From Triplophysa rosa (Eukaryota > Chordata > Actinopteri > Cypriniformes > Nemacheilidae): a stretch of 64,000 nt of DNA. A program made the position numbers and the translations under genes. Shown here in pieces: positions 11,401 to 21,977 of the stretch (position 1 is the first letter of the stretch; every line of letters begins with the position of its first letter). The notes under the pieces are model-generated. The model made no database searches and was not told where the DNA came from. It was given only the letters and a program-made list of their open reading frames with translations. The DNA lies in assembly GCF_024868665.1 (NCBI RefSeq), contig NC_079895.1, forward strand, positions 9,876,569 to 9,940,568. Direction: 5' to 3'.

Positions 11401-14400
11401 GATTTCTGGACTCAACCTGAGGATCACATCAAAACCAATGCCAGTGAACCCGTTTTAAAAAAGAAAATCTCAATAGATTTCATTAAACCAACTGACAAAA
11501 CCAAATTACAAAACATTATATTACATAAATTATTATACACAAAATTTATATACACCACCGGTCAGTGGCGTAGCGTCTGAGTAAGCAGGTGCATATGGGC
11601 CCGGGGGATTGGGGGCCCGCATCCAAGTTTTATTCATGGCCGTCTAATACTGTAGAAAATTACTAGATGACTGATCTCAGATCTGATCTACCCATGGGTA
11701 GATGTGAGTGCGTCCTCCCCAGAACAAAAATTTGAGTGTAAAACAAAAAAAGTGAGTAAGAAGCTTGATAAGTAGTTCTGACACTACATATGAACGGAAG
11801 ATCGAATTCGCCTTTTGCCGAACTACATTTTCACATCACCAATCAGATCATCCAGGCATTTATTTTAAACAGAATGAAAATATTTTAAAATGGCTAACAG
11901 GTATATAATAATAAAGTACATGGTAAGGTTAGGCGTAGTAGAAAGGTCTTTATTGTCCCAATTAGTTGGCATCCATTTAATACATGTATGGATAATCCAT
12001 TTAATACATACTGTATAATCATTTACACTCTATTGTTATTGTATAATGTTTAAAGTACAACATTACTTTGTTTACCTTGCTGGGTCGAATCGGACTGAAT
12101 TTTAATTTATATAGACTCTGAATGAGCTCGTCAATCTGATTGAGGTGGCCACTGTCCAATCAAATGAAAGAAGGCAGGATTTGCTGTATTGTCAGAAGCC
12201 GAGGTTGGAAGAGTGAAAGCGCCAGATGTAAGTAGCTAAATGTTTAATGTTTGACAACTGTATTATCATATAAATGTTAGGGCCGTTCACATGTCCCCTG
12301 TAAAAGCACTAATTGTGCAAATATAAACTAAAATTTTATTTTGTAAAAATGTTTTTGAAACGGACGACTGAATAAAAACATCCAATAAGAGCTCGGAATA
12401 GATGGGATGGTGTATTTGAAAGATTGAATATATTTGGAAGTGACTTGGATAGTAGATATACCGTACATCATATAAATTATACATATTCTCTGGGTTCGAA
12501 CCCACAACTTGGCAGTGCACTAAAAAAAATGGTGCGCTTTTCCTGTACTGTAGATTCTTATATTACAAAACATCTTTATACTCGAGGTCCATTCTTACTG
12601 TTTGCAAAAAATCGCGCTGCCATCAAATGAATTGCAATAGAACACAAAATGAATAATCACTGACACATTGACACAATGGGTGCGAAATAAACACTTGCGG
12701 AATTTGAAATGATAGATACATGATGCTGATTCTATTCTGTACCACCAGGCCGTGATGAAGATTTCTTCCTTTGCACCTTCAAGGGCATCTGCTATAGCAT
12801 CAAAGTATCCAGCTGCGTTGACAAACCTTCAAAAGATGCACAGTGTGCCTCATTTAAGAAGTGTGACAGAATACTTCACGGAGATTTATAACAAAATGTT
12901 CTGGCTCGTGCTGATTGCATGCTGACAAGAAAAGTCACCAAATATTAAAAATATTATGCAAAAGAAATTGAGAAAAATATAAAGAAAAATGGTTCTTAAC
13001 TTAAGTATTACTGTATATTTAAAGGTCCAGTGAATTAAGTTTAGTGACATCTAGCGGTGAGGTTGCAAAGATTTTTTGAAGACACGTTTTTGCTTCTTTG
13101 CTGAAGATAACGTATTATGAAACGCGGTCTGTAGAGCAATTTGTCTGTTTAGGGCTACTGTAGTGGTGAATTCCATGGAAGGGGACCCGCGGTGTATGTA
13201 GATAGAAATAGCTCATTCTAAGGTAATAAAAACATAACGCTTCATTATGTAAGGCCGTGTTCACACTTGACTTCTTTTTTGAAGCTGATAGCATCTGTCT
13301 TTGTGTTTTCACAAAAAGAGCGCTTTTTAAATGCCATCGCCGTTCACATCGCTTTTTCTGCAGCTCAGAGCGTCAAGCACCTTTTTCACAGCTAACCAAT
13401 GACAGAGACCTGTCGTTTCCACAACAACATGCGAGGAACGTGATTGGTCGAGAAGGCTCAAGCTGGAAAAAAAATCGTCCGAAACGCCTGTTGGAGCATA
13501 GTTTTGTATAAATGTAAGTTAAATTTTCCCTTTCAATAACTTTTGATTGCATTTCTAGGGAGAAATTAGTATTGTAGTTTTTAAATATGTGATTGGTTAT
13601 AGCAAAGACGCTCTCTGTTTATAATTCAAATAGAATTCCTTTAGCCTACCTATGAGGCCTGTCTCTCTAAGCTGCCTTCGTGCACAAATGCTATCTTTGA
13701 ACATTGCTGCTATTTGTAACCACAACGTTGCAAGCGTTTTTTTCTTTTCCTAAAAAAGAGCCATTGTCAACTTTTCCTTGTCAAAAAAGAAGTCAAATGT
13801 GAACACGGCCTAAGGTCTTTATACACCTCTGAAGACAAAGACATGTACTGTATATTATTGCATTGCTGTTAATAGATCCTCCAAAAAATTACACACTGGA
13901 CCTTTAAATGTTCATGTGATAACATCATTTCTCACCATTTTGATGTAGTGTTTTCTCTCACAGGTGTGAATGACCCATGGCGGTTTTCTCTCAGATAGTC
14001 CTGCCCAAACATTTGAGCAAACTCATCTATGGAGTGACCCCACCAGCGAGCCTGTCTATATGTGGAGCACTTAATAGTAAGTGCCCTGTTAAAAATAATC
14101 AAAATAATAACATTAATTGATACTTTGCATCATGTCAATGTTGCAAAATATCATTATATTTCATAGACTGTGTTTGATACTAACATTTGTTGTCAAAGGA
14201 TGTATCTTAAAATAAAGTTTATTTTTATTCGCCTATTGGCAAAACCTTACTTTAAAAGACATTGGAGTAGAGAATTTTCATTAACAATGATGAAATTGAA
14301 TGAAATCATTTCAACCTGCCTGCATAAATTCTCAACAGTGACTCCGTGTCTGACTCCGGTCTCTCTGGTCCCTATTTTGATGTGAAATCCCTTATCGTAC

Positions 14401-17336
14401 ATCATCACGGTACCTACTTGGCCATCCTTCGGCCTCATGTAGAGAACAAAGGAGTCTTTTACCACCAGCCATCTGAAACATGAAGCGGTCACCACATGAG
14501 AGCTGAAACAAGGAGGAGAACCGTTCCATCGGCTGTGGGAAAACATAATCATAACCTAAATAAGTAAATAAGCGCAGCAGAAGACACGCCTCGACCTGAT
14601 GGCCCAGAAAGGTCGCAACCTGAGCAGCGAAATTCAATTGGAGCCGAATCGTCAGTGTTTGCTTTTAAGGGCAGTGCAAATTATGCAAGCGAAACGTTAG
14701 CTGTTTGGAAAAGAAAAAAACAATAACTTTCCCGTCTGCACAACATCAGAATCTGTTATTCGCCAATATTCATTTCAGGGCTTGGTGTCTTTTCTTCACC
14801 ATCGCATGTGAAACCGTGAAATGAAGATCATGTGCTGTTCAGCGAAGCAGTTTTCTCAGAAAGATTGTTTGTCTAAAAAATGTGATTAGGAGCTTTATGG
14901 AAAATCCCCAAAAAGTTCTCACCTTTTGGACCAACGGTAACAGACGCTGTTGGATCCACACCAGTAACACACAGGGAACGTGTTTCCTCCTGATTTCTTT
15001 AGGATTAGACCTTCACTTTTGTCAATGCAAATAAAAATATAAACAAACTTTCACAGCACAGGTATAAAATAAGCCTCTGGTCTTCATATGAAATAAAGAT
15101 AATAATTATTCTCTTACATTCCCTTTGGTCCCAGGTCCTGGATAAATGAGATCCGACTCACTTCCAGGAACTCAAGCTGAAATGAAATTCAAACACACTA
15201 TGTAGTTAATTAGCATCAATAAGCCTTTAACCAGCTTTAAGGCAAATGCTTATGAGCCAGGCACCAGTTCATTACAAATATGCTTATCAATATTTTAGTT
15301 ACCCGTGGTACCTCGCAGTTATTGTGGCTAAAATGGAAAAAAAAAGAAAATTGCTGAGAAATGTACGGTCCAGCTCGAAGTGGAAACTGAAGCACGGTGC
15401 GAATGTTTCCGGGTACATGTTCTCTTAAATTAGCCGTCCAAACGAATATTAATTATGTGACTGTCAGAGTATTAGCCTGTGAATCACTGAATTAAGTGTG
15501 GAATCACCTCTTAGAGGCTTTTTCTACAAAAGAGCCTGTTTTAATGAGTAGAGACACAGTAGGTAGAGTTCCAGACTGAACCTTCATTCTGCCACCTTGT
15601 GAACGATGCATATTTTCAACAAAAACAAAAAAATGAGTACTGTATATAAGGTAAACTTAGACAATAATTTGTTTTACCTTTATACAGACAAATTACAATA
15701 AACGTCATATTTTGTAGTATTTCATTAATATAGTATTATGAAAGAATCATTGTATTATTTGAAGCACCTTGGAATACTATGTACTGTAAATACAATTGTT
15801 AATATGGTAATGATTTAGTTTCGGCTTCAAGATTACTATTTGATACTGTTCAATGGTACTGCCAGCGTAATGCATCAAAAAGGGACAGGGTCAATTTTGT
15901 ATCTGTGACTTACCGTTGAAGGATGTGTTCTGTACAAAGGCCTTTTTAATATATTCCTCAGATAGTCTTCAAGTTGCATCTGTTACAACAAAAGAAAGAC
16001 CGGAAGAAACATGTTGTGTAGTGTATAGATGCTTTATCAATATAAATTCTTAATATAAACAAATTTACACCATCTTAACTTCCAAACAGAAATTGTATAG
16101 CATTAAAGTTACTTAAAGAGATTAAAAAAACAAACATTTAATCAATAAAATAATCAAATAAAAGAATAAATTGGTGGGTAGAACGGTTAACAGGCCATGA
16201 CAATTAATTTTTTTGTTAAAACGAGAATCAACATAAAAGATCTAACTTTTCTGTTCATGAGCTGTTCCTCCTTGACTAGGGCATCAGGTCTCCGTGGTAA
16301 CGTAGGTATGTGTTCTCCATGAAATCTTCTGCGACCCTTGAATGACCTCCTTTTGACAGAGTGCCTGTCAAAATGAGAAAATATTCACAGATTTAACTAA
16401 ATTTGGGTCTTGTTTGCATGAAACCACCACTGATTTGATTATCTGAGAGGTTCTTCAGCGCCCATCAGATGGAACAGTGCAGTGAAGTTGAGAAAAGGAT
16501 TTTGGTAGGGTTCAGAGCGCGCTAACAAGAATACATCTGGGACAAATTGAGCACACCCAACTGAAAAATGAAAACATTTAGTGATACAGAGAGCAGTGGG
16601 GTGGATTGTGTTTTCGGGGGCTGTGTTGCATCTGTGAGAGTGTTTGGCATGTAGAGATGAAATTAACAGAGCTTACATTCGACTTGGCAGGGGAATTTTT
16701 AAGAGGGCCTTGAATTTGAGCAGGTCCTGATGAAGCCCCTGAAAGTGCTTGAAACGCCGCTTGATTTTCCATTTGAAGTCTCCGTGGCTCAACTCTATAG
16801 TGTACAGGTTGGGATTCAGCACCTATGGATTCATTTTAAGAAACAAGAACTTGAATTTAATGTTTTCATTTAATTATCCTAAGATTTTCATGAATAGAGA
16901 CATAATACATATGGAGACAAGTATTGTACAGTATGTATCATTATTTGTTATTAAAAATATATTCTGTATAGAGAAAATAGATTTGTACCCTTGTGGATGT
17001 GAATCTTTCCACTTCTGTCACCTGCACCACGATCGGCACATCTTCAAGAAATATAACACCATCCATCGATTTAAATGGAAGAAAGTTGTATATTGCTTGA
17101 AAGGAGATGGCCCTTGCTTCTAAAAACAATCATATAATTTCAATGGTAGAGTCATTATTGTGATTATGAGAGGTCAGCCGTCCTATGAGGTCACTGATTA
17201 AAGAGAAGACACACTGACCCAGGGGTTTACTGCCACAGAGGTCAGTATGACAGCCCATGTCCAGCTCTTCTGGGTCGTCCTGTAGTTCATCTTGGTCCAG
17301 GCTGCCAGAGAACTGGCTCATGACTGACTCCAGGCG
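614..17336 (-). CDS. pld1: Phospholipase D1 (pld1-like), 19 exons, C-terminus beyond left edge
   Basis: PLD1 hydrolyses phosphatidylcholine to phosphatidic acid and choline on Golgi, endosomal and plasma membranes, under Arf, Rho, PKC and PIP2 control (family knowledge). Exons in transcript order: 17336-17219, 17119-16989, 16822-16677, 16364-16247, 15979-15914, 15176-15118, 15015-14923, 14472-14320, 14085-13936, 12826-12743, 11416-11335, 11202-11092, 8903-8694, 6390-6156, 5749-5618, 5421-5296, 3697-3579, 984-871, 724-614. All phases agree, giving 781 codons from ATG 17321. Order of parts: PX, PH, first HKD (HHEKSVVID), a loop that PLD2 lacks, then the [10 protein letters not shown] and [12 protein letters not shown] segments. 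The second HKD is outside the window. The frame stays open upstream of the ATG to the splice acceptor, so an extra N-terminal exon, as in mammals, may exist between 17.4 and 28 kb. Paralogue a or b cannot be decided here. Confidence 0.95.
2153..2509. repeat. Long palindromic MITE, ~100-bp arms, in a pld1 intron
   Basis: The arms at 2153-2255 and 2403-2509 are inverted copies with few mismatches; shared blocks include TTTACATCTGCAATACATAG and TTTGCTCATCTGCAATACG. The loop is ~150 bp and also rich in AGATGT and ACGTCT modules. Confidence 0.88.
4405..4850. repeat. Dispersed repeat (CAGCCGCGGTA type), copy A, pld1 intron
   Basis: It shares TGACAAGACACA-type, CTAGAAATG and GAGAAAAACTGGAGA modules with the segment at 53410, in opposite orientation. 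The borders are approximate. Confidence 0.65.
5618..6390 (-). CDS. pld1: pld1 exons 14-15: PLD1-specific loop
   Basis: Exon 14 (6390-6156) and exon 15 (5749-5618) code for an acidic, serine-rich, low-complexity stretch (for example [12 protein letters not shown] and [12 protein letters not shown]). It sits between HKD1 and the [10 protein letters not shown] segment, exactly where mammalian PLD1 has its inhibitory loop and PLD2 has none. This is the main reason for calling PLD1. The sequence is hardly conserved, as expected for a loop. The acceptor of exon 14 reads TAGCAG, so two acceptors 3 bp apart are possible, with or without one glutamine. Confidence 0.85.
7533..7825. repeat. Palindromic MITE family copy 3
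   Basis: Ends AAAGGCACAGTTCACCC and TATCCCTTTAA, with the paired AAGAAGATATTTGGAATAAT block. Lies in the pld1 intron between exons 13 and 14. Confidence 0.85.
8694..12826 (-). CDS. pld1: pld1 exons 10-13: first half of catalytic domain with HKD1
   Basis: Exon 10 (12826-12743) encodes [20 protein letters not shown] and ends in EIFITAWW, where PLD1 and PLD2 normally read ITDWW. Exon 11 (11416-11335) gives [19 protein letters not shown]. Exon 12 (11202-11092) gives [20 protein letters not shown]. Exon 13 (8903-8694) carries the first HxKxxxxD motif, HHEKSVVID (about residues 449-457), then [20 protein letters not shown]. Its histidine is the residue that in PLD enzymes acts with the histidine of the second HKD, one forming the phosphohistidine intermediate. 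The last ~20 residues of exon 13 are serine and proline rich and open the PLD1 loop. Confidence 0.95.
9141..9340. repeat. 60-bp tandem repeat, three full copies
   Basis: The unit begins GCTGGGTTGTTTTTCAACAC and is repeated with a period of exactly 60 and near identity, then decays into GGGTT-rich sequence to ~9420. Because 60 is divisible by three, it makes artificial repetitive peptides. Confidence 0.93.
9987..10396. repeat. 204-bp direct tandem duplication
   Basis: AAACAGGAAGTTCTTTTGAA starts at 9987 and again at 10191. The copies differ at only a few positions, so the duplication is recent. The left copy forms the right half of a palindromic element beginning near 9598 (TATAGACCACTTCACCAGAT). 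Confidence 0.9.
13021..13905. repeat. Outer palindromic element (AAAGGTCCAGTG ends)
   Basis: AAAGGTCCAGTG at the left and CACTGGACCTTT at the right are exact inverted ends. The body is interrupted by the Harbinger-like insertion, so this element is the older one. Confidence 0.8.
13253..13810. mobile_element. Harbinger-like MITE in a pld1 intron
   Basis: The ends GGCCGTGTTCACACTTGACT and AGTCAAATGTGAACACGGCC are inverted and flanked by TAA on both sides, fitting PIF/Harbinger 3-bp duplications. The element is inserted in another palindromic element. Confidence 0.8.
13936..15979 (-). CDS. pld1: pld1 exons 5-9: PX end and PH domain
   Basis: Exon 5 (15979-15914) begins [16 protein letters not shown], and exon 6 (15176-15118) gives [18 protein letters not shown]. 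Exon 7 (15015-14923) has [19 protein letters not shown]. In mammals this PH region has two adjacent palmitoylated cysteines; here the corresponding cysteines are split as C-Y-W-C, so modification may differ (inference). Exon 8 (14472-14320) gives [18 protein letters not shown] and continues through the PH strands. Exon 9 (14085-13936) has [13 protein letters not shown], the last PH helix. Between exons 8 and 9 the reading frame is kept only with a GC donor at 14319-14318. Confidence 0.93.
16247..17336 (-). CDS. pld1: pld1 exons 1-4: N-terminus and PX domain
   Basis: Exon 1 (17336-17219) starts after a TAG acceptor and holds ATG 17321. Its acidic start [20 protein letters not shown] lines up with the region around Met21 of the mammalian protein, so the first ~20 mammalian residues have no counterpart here. 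Exon 2 (17119-16989) carries FQAIYNF and ends in [11 protein letters not shown]. Exon 3 (16822-16677) encodes the PX core, with [13 protein letters not shown], then KRRFKHFQ and [11 protein letters not shown] domains of PLD1 bind phosphoinositides. Exon 4 (16364-16247) is very basic ([20 protein letters not shown]), the usual PX to PH linker. All four junctions are canonical GT-AG. Confidence 0.93.
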
Positions 17337-18480
17337 CTACAGTTTAGGAGGCCTCCTAAAAAAAGATTTACATTTATTCATTAGCTCTCATCCAAAGCGA
17401 ATTACAAAGGAAGAAGTTTTTAAAATTTTGTCCTATAATAAGCATAGTCTGCAAAACTAGGTTTATAAGAGAAACAGGGTTAACGCTATAGGGAGAGATT
17501 AACAACATTAAAGGAGTTTTTAATGTTAAACAGTGGGAGGGGTTATGGATTGGTCAAGTTGATGTGGAACTTGTGTATTCAGTTAAATAAAATAGTAAAA
17601 TGACAATATAATAGTCGACATATTTATATATAAAATATGTCATTTTATATAGAAATATGACAGTTTTCTAATTCATTTAATTTCTACATAATAATATTTT
17701 TGTTCAAGATATTTTTTTTGAAACTCCTCAGTACAATGGTATAAAGCTCCATATTAGTAATAATAATATACAGGAACACTATTAATTTATACGATCAAAT
17801 CTTGTCAACAGACTTGACAGTACGAGTAAAGTCAGTTTACTAAATAAAATCATAATTTTTCATGATTTATTCACATAATTTCAACCTTTTTTTCTCCTGC
17901 AAAACACAAAAGAAGATATTTTAAAGAACGTTGGTAACCAAACAACAACGAGAGCGTTTTACGTGTTTACATTACGTTAGCAGCTTATTATGTATAACCG
18001 GAGTAAGGCTGTGCATGTAAACGCACTCATAAATAACTTGCATTCTGATTTTCGGTCACTGATAATTGCCCCCATATGCAAAATGCATGAAATATGGATT
18101 TAACAGCTGAATGCTGGTTACAGCTCTCTGGTATTTATATGAGGGGGCAATCAGTTAATGAGGGGCTTCTGTCCTCTCTTCTGACCAGCCCCAAAGCCAC
18201 TGGCCCAAATGCAAAGTGACAGACCCGTCATCAGAGAACACGGGGACGTAATGTCTTGTGATCCCAGAAAGGATGACAGACATTGATTTTTTTCTGATCT
18301 GACGGTACATGTAATGATAACAGAAAGGAAAGGTCAGGGTCAAATGGCATGAAAGTGAGGAGATGGCTGGATATCACACAATGTCATGGCCCTTAAACAA
18401 TTCCTAAACTAAACAATGTGAAACTTGATTTAATGAAATCAGGTTGGTCAGTAAAAACAGTGTGATCTGTGAGAGTTTAT

Positions 18481-18801
18481 TAAAGAGATGGTTCACTAAA
18501 GAATTTAAATTCTGTCATCACTTACTCACCCTCAGATTTTTTCAAACCTGTACATTTCTTTGTTCTGCTGAACACAAAGGAAGATATTTTGAAGAATGAC
18601 AGTAACCAAACAGATCTCATCCCTAATTATTTCCCCTACTATGGCAGTAAATAGGGGATGAGATCTGTTTGGTTACTGACAATTTTTCCAAATATCTTTC
18701 TTTGTGTTCAGCAGAACAAAGAAATGTATAAAGGTTTAGTACAATCTGAGGGTGAGTAAATGATGACCGAATTTTCATTATTGGGTGAATTATCCCTTTA
18801 A
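18481..18801. repeat. Palindromic MITE family copy 4
   Basis: Nearly full length; ends TAAAGAGATGGTTCAC and GTGAATTATCCCTTTA, with the centre ATTTCCCCTACTATGGCAGT. Confidence 0.85.
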
Positions 18802-18975
18802 TGATTCACTTATTTAAAAATAGTTTGTGCTAATTTGAGAAATACTTTCTATTTCTCTCACAAAATAAAATAACTCAGAGGATACAGTATATAAATTCAC
18901 GTTTAGATTAGCTTGTTGTATGTAATGTAATTTTACACCTACAAGATATTTTTACACATACTTTTTTCTTTTCAG

Positions 18976-19001
18976 TGTGCGTGTGACTGTGTGTGCGTGT
19001 T

Positions 19002-19056
<55 letters not shown>
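18976..19056. repeat. (GT)n(GA)n compound microsatellite
   Basis: GTGTGTGT grades directly into a GAGAGA run of about 40 bp in the intergenic region. Confidence 0.95.
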
Positions 19057-19059
<3 letters not shown>

Positions 19060-19189
19060 TTGTGCTTCATTTCACCTGTCACTGCTCCCTACGACCGAGA
19101 ATCTTCCTAATGGCCAAGGCAAGGGGCCACAGACTACTGTACAATGAGGGGCGGAGTTAAACACATGTGCAATTTTCCCAACCAACAAT

Positions 19190-19706
19190 GAAGTGTGTCA
19201 TTTCTGCATCCCTTATGTTGCCAACAAAATTGAAAAAATATTGATTTCAAACTGGAATAGACTGAACCCCAAACTTGTGCGGGAATCTATTCAGCCGATC
19301 TCCGGGTCTCCGACGCTCCTTGTGCAAGCAGTCACGTTGGATATGTTGATGGAAGTTAGCCTATTTCCACATGCGCTGCGTGATATCACTGATTATTACG
19401 CCGGAATGTGAGTATAGTTCCTAATCATATCGGCCCAGAAAATCGCAACTTTTCATTTTCCGCCGGTCTTAGCACACGATAAGAGTCAAGTTTTAAATAG
19501 GAAAAACATCGAAACTCTTTGGTCATTTTTGAACGCAATGCTACTTGTCTAATTGGATTCAATGATCTATGCTAAGCTATGCTAAAAATGCTATCGCCAG
19601 ACCCGGAGATCGGCTGAATAGATTCCAAAACGGTAAAACACAACTTATTAACTCTGGGGGAGTTGGAGAATGAGCCTATTTCCAAAAAAAGTGGAGTGTT
19701 CCTTTA
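19190..19706. repeat. Palindromic element with inverted halves
   Basis: GAATCTATTCAGCCGATCTC at 19282 is mirrored by GAGATCGGCTGAATAGATTC at 19606. It ends with AAGTGGAGTGTTCCTTTAAA. The left border is approximate. Confidence 0.7.
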
Positions 19707-20267
19707 AAATAGTTTTGTCTCTGTAGCTGTGATAAAAACAATAAATGCACTTCTTACTGGATAAAATTAATACTGTATGTCCACCCCCAGTTTACAACAC
19801 AATGGTAGGGTCAATGTAAAATAAATAAACACAAGTAACTTGTGTGTAACTCGCTATACATTTTCTGCCACACTCTTCAGAATTCTATACATTTTCCTGT
19901 ACAGATTAGCAAGAAAGTCTTACCATCGAGTGGAAGAAATGCTGCTCACAATGACAGAGCACTGTAAATTTGGGGCTTGAGTATGAGCATGGCACACGGC
20001 TTTCATGGGAATTATTTAAAAATTCTTGTTTACCTTTGCTTTAAACATGCCATAAAAATGACAGTTACTAACACTTTACAACATTTTGTTTGTGTACATT
20101 ATTGTCTGTGTTTCGAAAATGACTTGAGTCTACATTTTCTCTCCATACAAACAGACAATGCGAATTAAGTTATGCGAATCACTTTTTTATCAGTGAGTCT
20201 TCAATTTAAAATTATATTTTTGTGAAATAACCTGTTTAAAATAAAGGTGTTATTTGATGCTATATAC

Positions 20268-20574
20268 AGCCACTGAAAAATTAAGAGATTCAATTCTGTT
20301 TCATTTTGTTTCATTCTGTGAACTACTAAGAAATTTTATACCAAATAAAAAAATGCTTTCTATTTGGATTTGTTTGCAGAAAATAGAAACTGGATAAACA
20401 GGTCAAAATAACAGAAAGAAATTCTATGTATTTTTTCACACCTCATATACAATTTCAATTTTGTTGAAATTCAACAGACTCTGGACTGGAATGGAAACCA
20501 TTTCTAGAATAATATATCTAGAAATGGTGATTAAATGAAAAATTGGAATGTCTCAAATTTTTTTCAGTGGCTGT
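20268..20574. repeat. Dispersed repeat, copy B, with inverted ends
   Basis: ACAGCCACTGAAAAATTAAG at the left mirrors TTTTTTTCAGTGGCTGT at the right. The interior holds TCTAGAAATGGTGATTAAAT. Confidence 0.75.
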
Positions 20575-20593
20575 GTATATAGTCTGTTTGTGT

Positions 20594-20838
20594 CCAGAGG
20601 TGTATTCCAGAAAGCAGGGTCAACTAACTTACCGTCAGCTAAACCCTGAACTCTGGGTTGGTTAACCCAAACCTTGCTTACTCGGGGTATGTCAGTTCCA
20701 GAACACGTTTGAAGGGTAAGCTTAATCAACCTCCCACAAGTTACCCAGAGTTAGCGTGCACTCACAGGAACAACATGAAGACATTGCCAATGGATCACAG
20801 ATTTCACGAGTCACCATGGAAACGGCTAAGAAGCATAT
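20594..20838. repeat. Half of a dispersed repeat (GGTGTATTCCAGAAAGCAGG start)
   Basis: The left part of a palindromic family with GGGTTGGTTAACCC modules, cut at its right side by the next element. A related right-half fragment is at 26095-26230. Confidence 0.6.
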
Positions 20839-21066
20839 GCCCGGTTTCACAGTCAAGTCAGTCCCAGACTAAAATTAATGTTTGAACTGTTTTACCTGAA
20901 AATAACTTGCCCTGTCATATCTTAAAACATATCAGCGCCATTGTTGTGTCTCAAGATGCTACCGTAATGTTTTTTTCTAAGGCATTTTTATAAAAGTGAA
21001 TTAAGTCCCCTAATTAAACAAAGGTATAGTCCTGGCTTAAGCTAAACCCTGTCTGTGAAACCGGGC
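20839..21066. repeat. MITE with 14-bp perfect inverted ends
   Basis: GCCCGGTTTCACAG and CTGTGAAACCGGGC are exact inverted ends around 200 bp. The related shorter element at 63749 shares the AAACC and GGGACTAG character. Confidence 0.8.
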
Positions 21067-21525
21067 CTTAAAGTTTTTGACTGTGAAACAACGTTATAAA
21101 TCAGGGGTTTTTGGATTTAAATCTGCAACGGTGTGTATAAAGTGCTAAATTACATAAATATTGTGCAATTGAATTTATACATTTATAAAACTATAAATGA
21201 TATTAAATATAGGATAGTTTAGAGCAGGAGTCTTCAACTAAAATCGCTTGAGGTCCAGTAAACGAACCCTCCTTACCAGCCGAGGTCCAGACAATTAAAT
21301 ACCTAAAAACATGATTTGATGGTTTTTGGCAGACCAAAGAAATAAACATGTCTTTTTATATCTATACGATGGCATAACAATGTCTGACAACAATATAATG
21401 AAGGAAAATGTGCAAAATGCCCTAATCTCTAAACCTGAACTGAATATACATTCATTTCAACATTAACTACTTTAAAAGAAGACTAAAGTGTTGTTTTTGC
21501 TGAAATGAGATTAACAAATAGCAGA

Positions 21526-21619
21526 TATAACATCCTCTGATAACATTTCAGCTCTTCTTGTGGCTGTTGCAGCTGAAACAGCCACAAGAAGAGCTGAAAT
21601 GTTATCAGAGGATGTTATA
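21526..21619. repeat. Perfect 43-bp stem hairpin
   Basis: The arms 21526-21568 and 21577-21619 are exact reverse complements with an 8-bp spacer. The core AACATTTCAGCTCTTCTTGT is mirrored by ACAAGAAGAGCTGAAATGTT. It lies inside the hAT-type element. Confidence 0.95.
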
Positions 21620-21977
21620 AAGTTAATATTTTCATTTAGTTCATGTCTTTATTTTCCTTCTACAGTAAACGTGTATCACACGCAGCCTTCATGCACTCTT
21701 TTACTATTTTCCCATCAGTAAAGGGCTTGTTATGTTTTCCTAACATCCACTGTATTCTTAGTGAACGTTCATTTATGCTGGTTGTTGGGCGGTAAGTGAG
21801 TGAGGGAGGACCCGTGTAGATCGCTACTACTGGGCTTTGAGCTAATATATTTTCCGCGTCCTTACCTCGGACTGCTGCGGGTAAGTTTCTTCATAGTGTC
21901 TGTCTAGTTTCATAATGCTGTTTAATGTTTCCACTTTTGACAACCGCAACAGATCCGAGCAAATGAGACAAACCGTG

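Noticed and set aside
11558..11640. CAGTGGCGTAGCGT start of a possible transposon
   Set aside because: No matching inverted right end was found nearby, so borders cannot be given.
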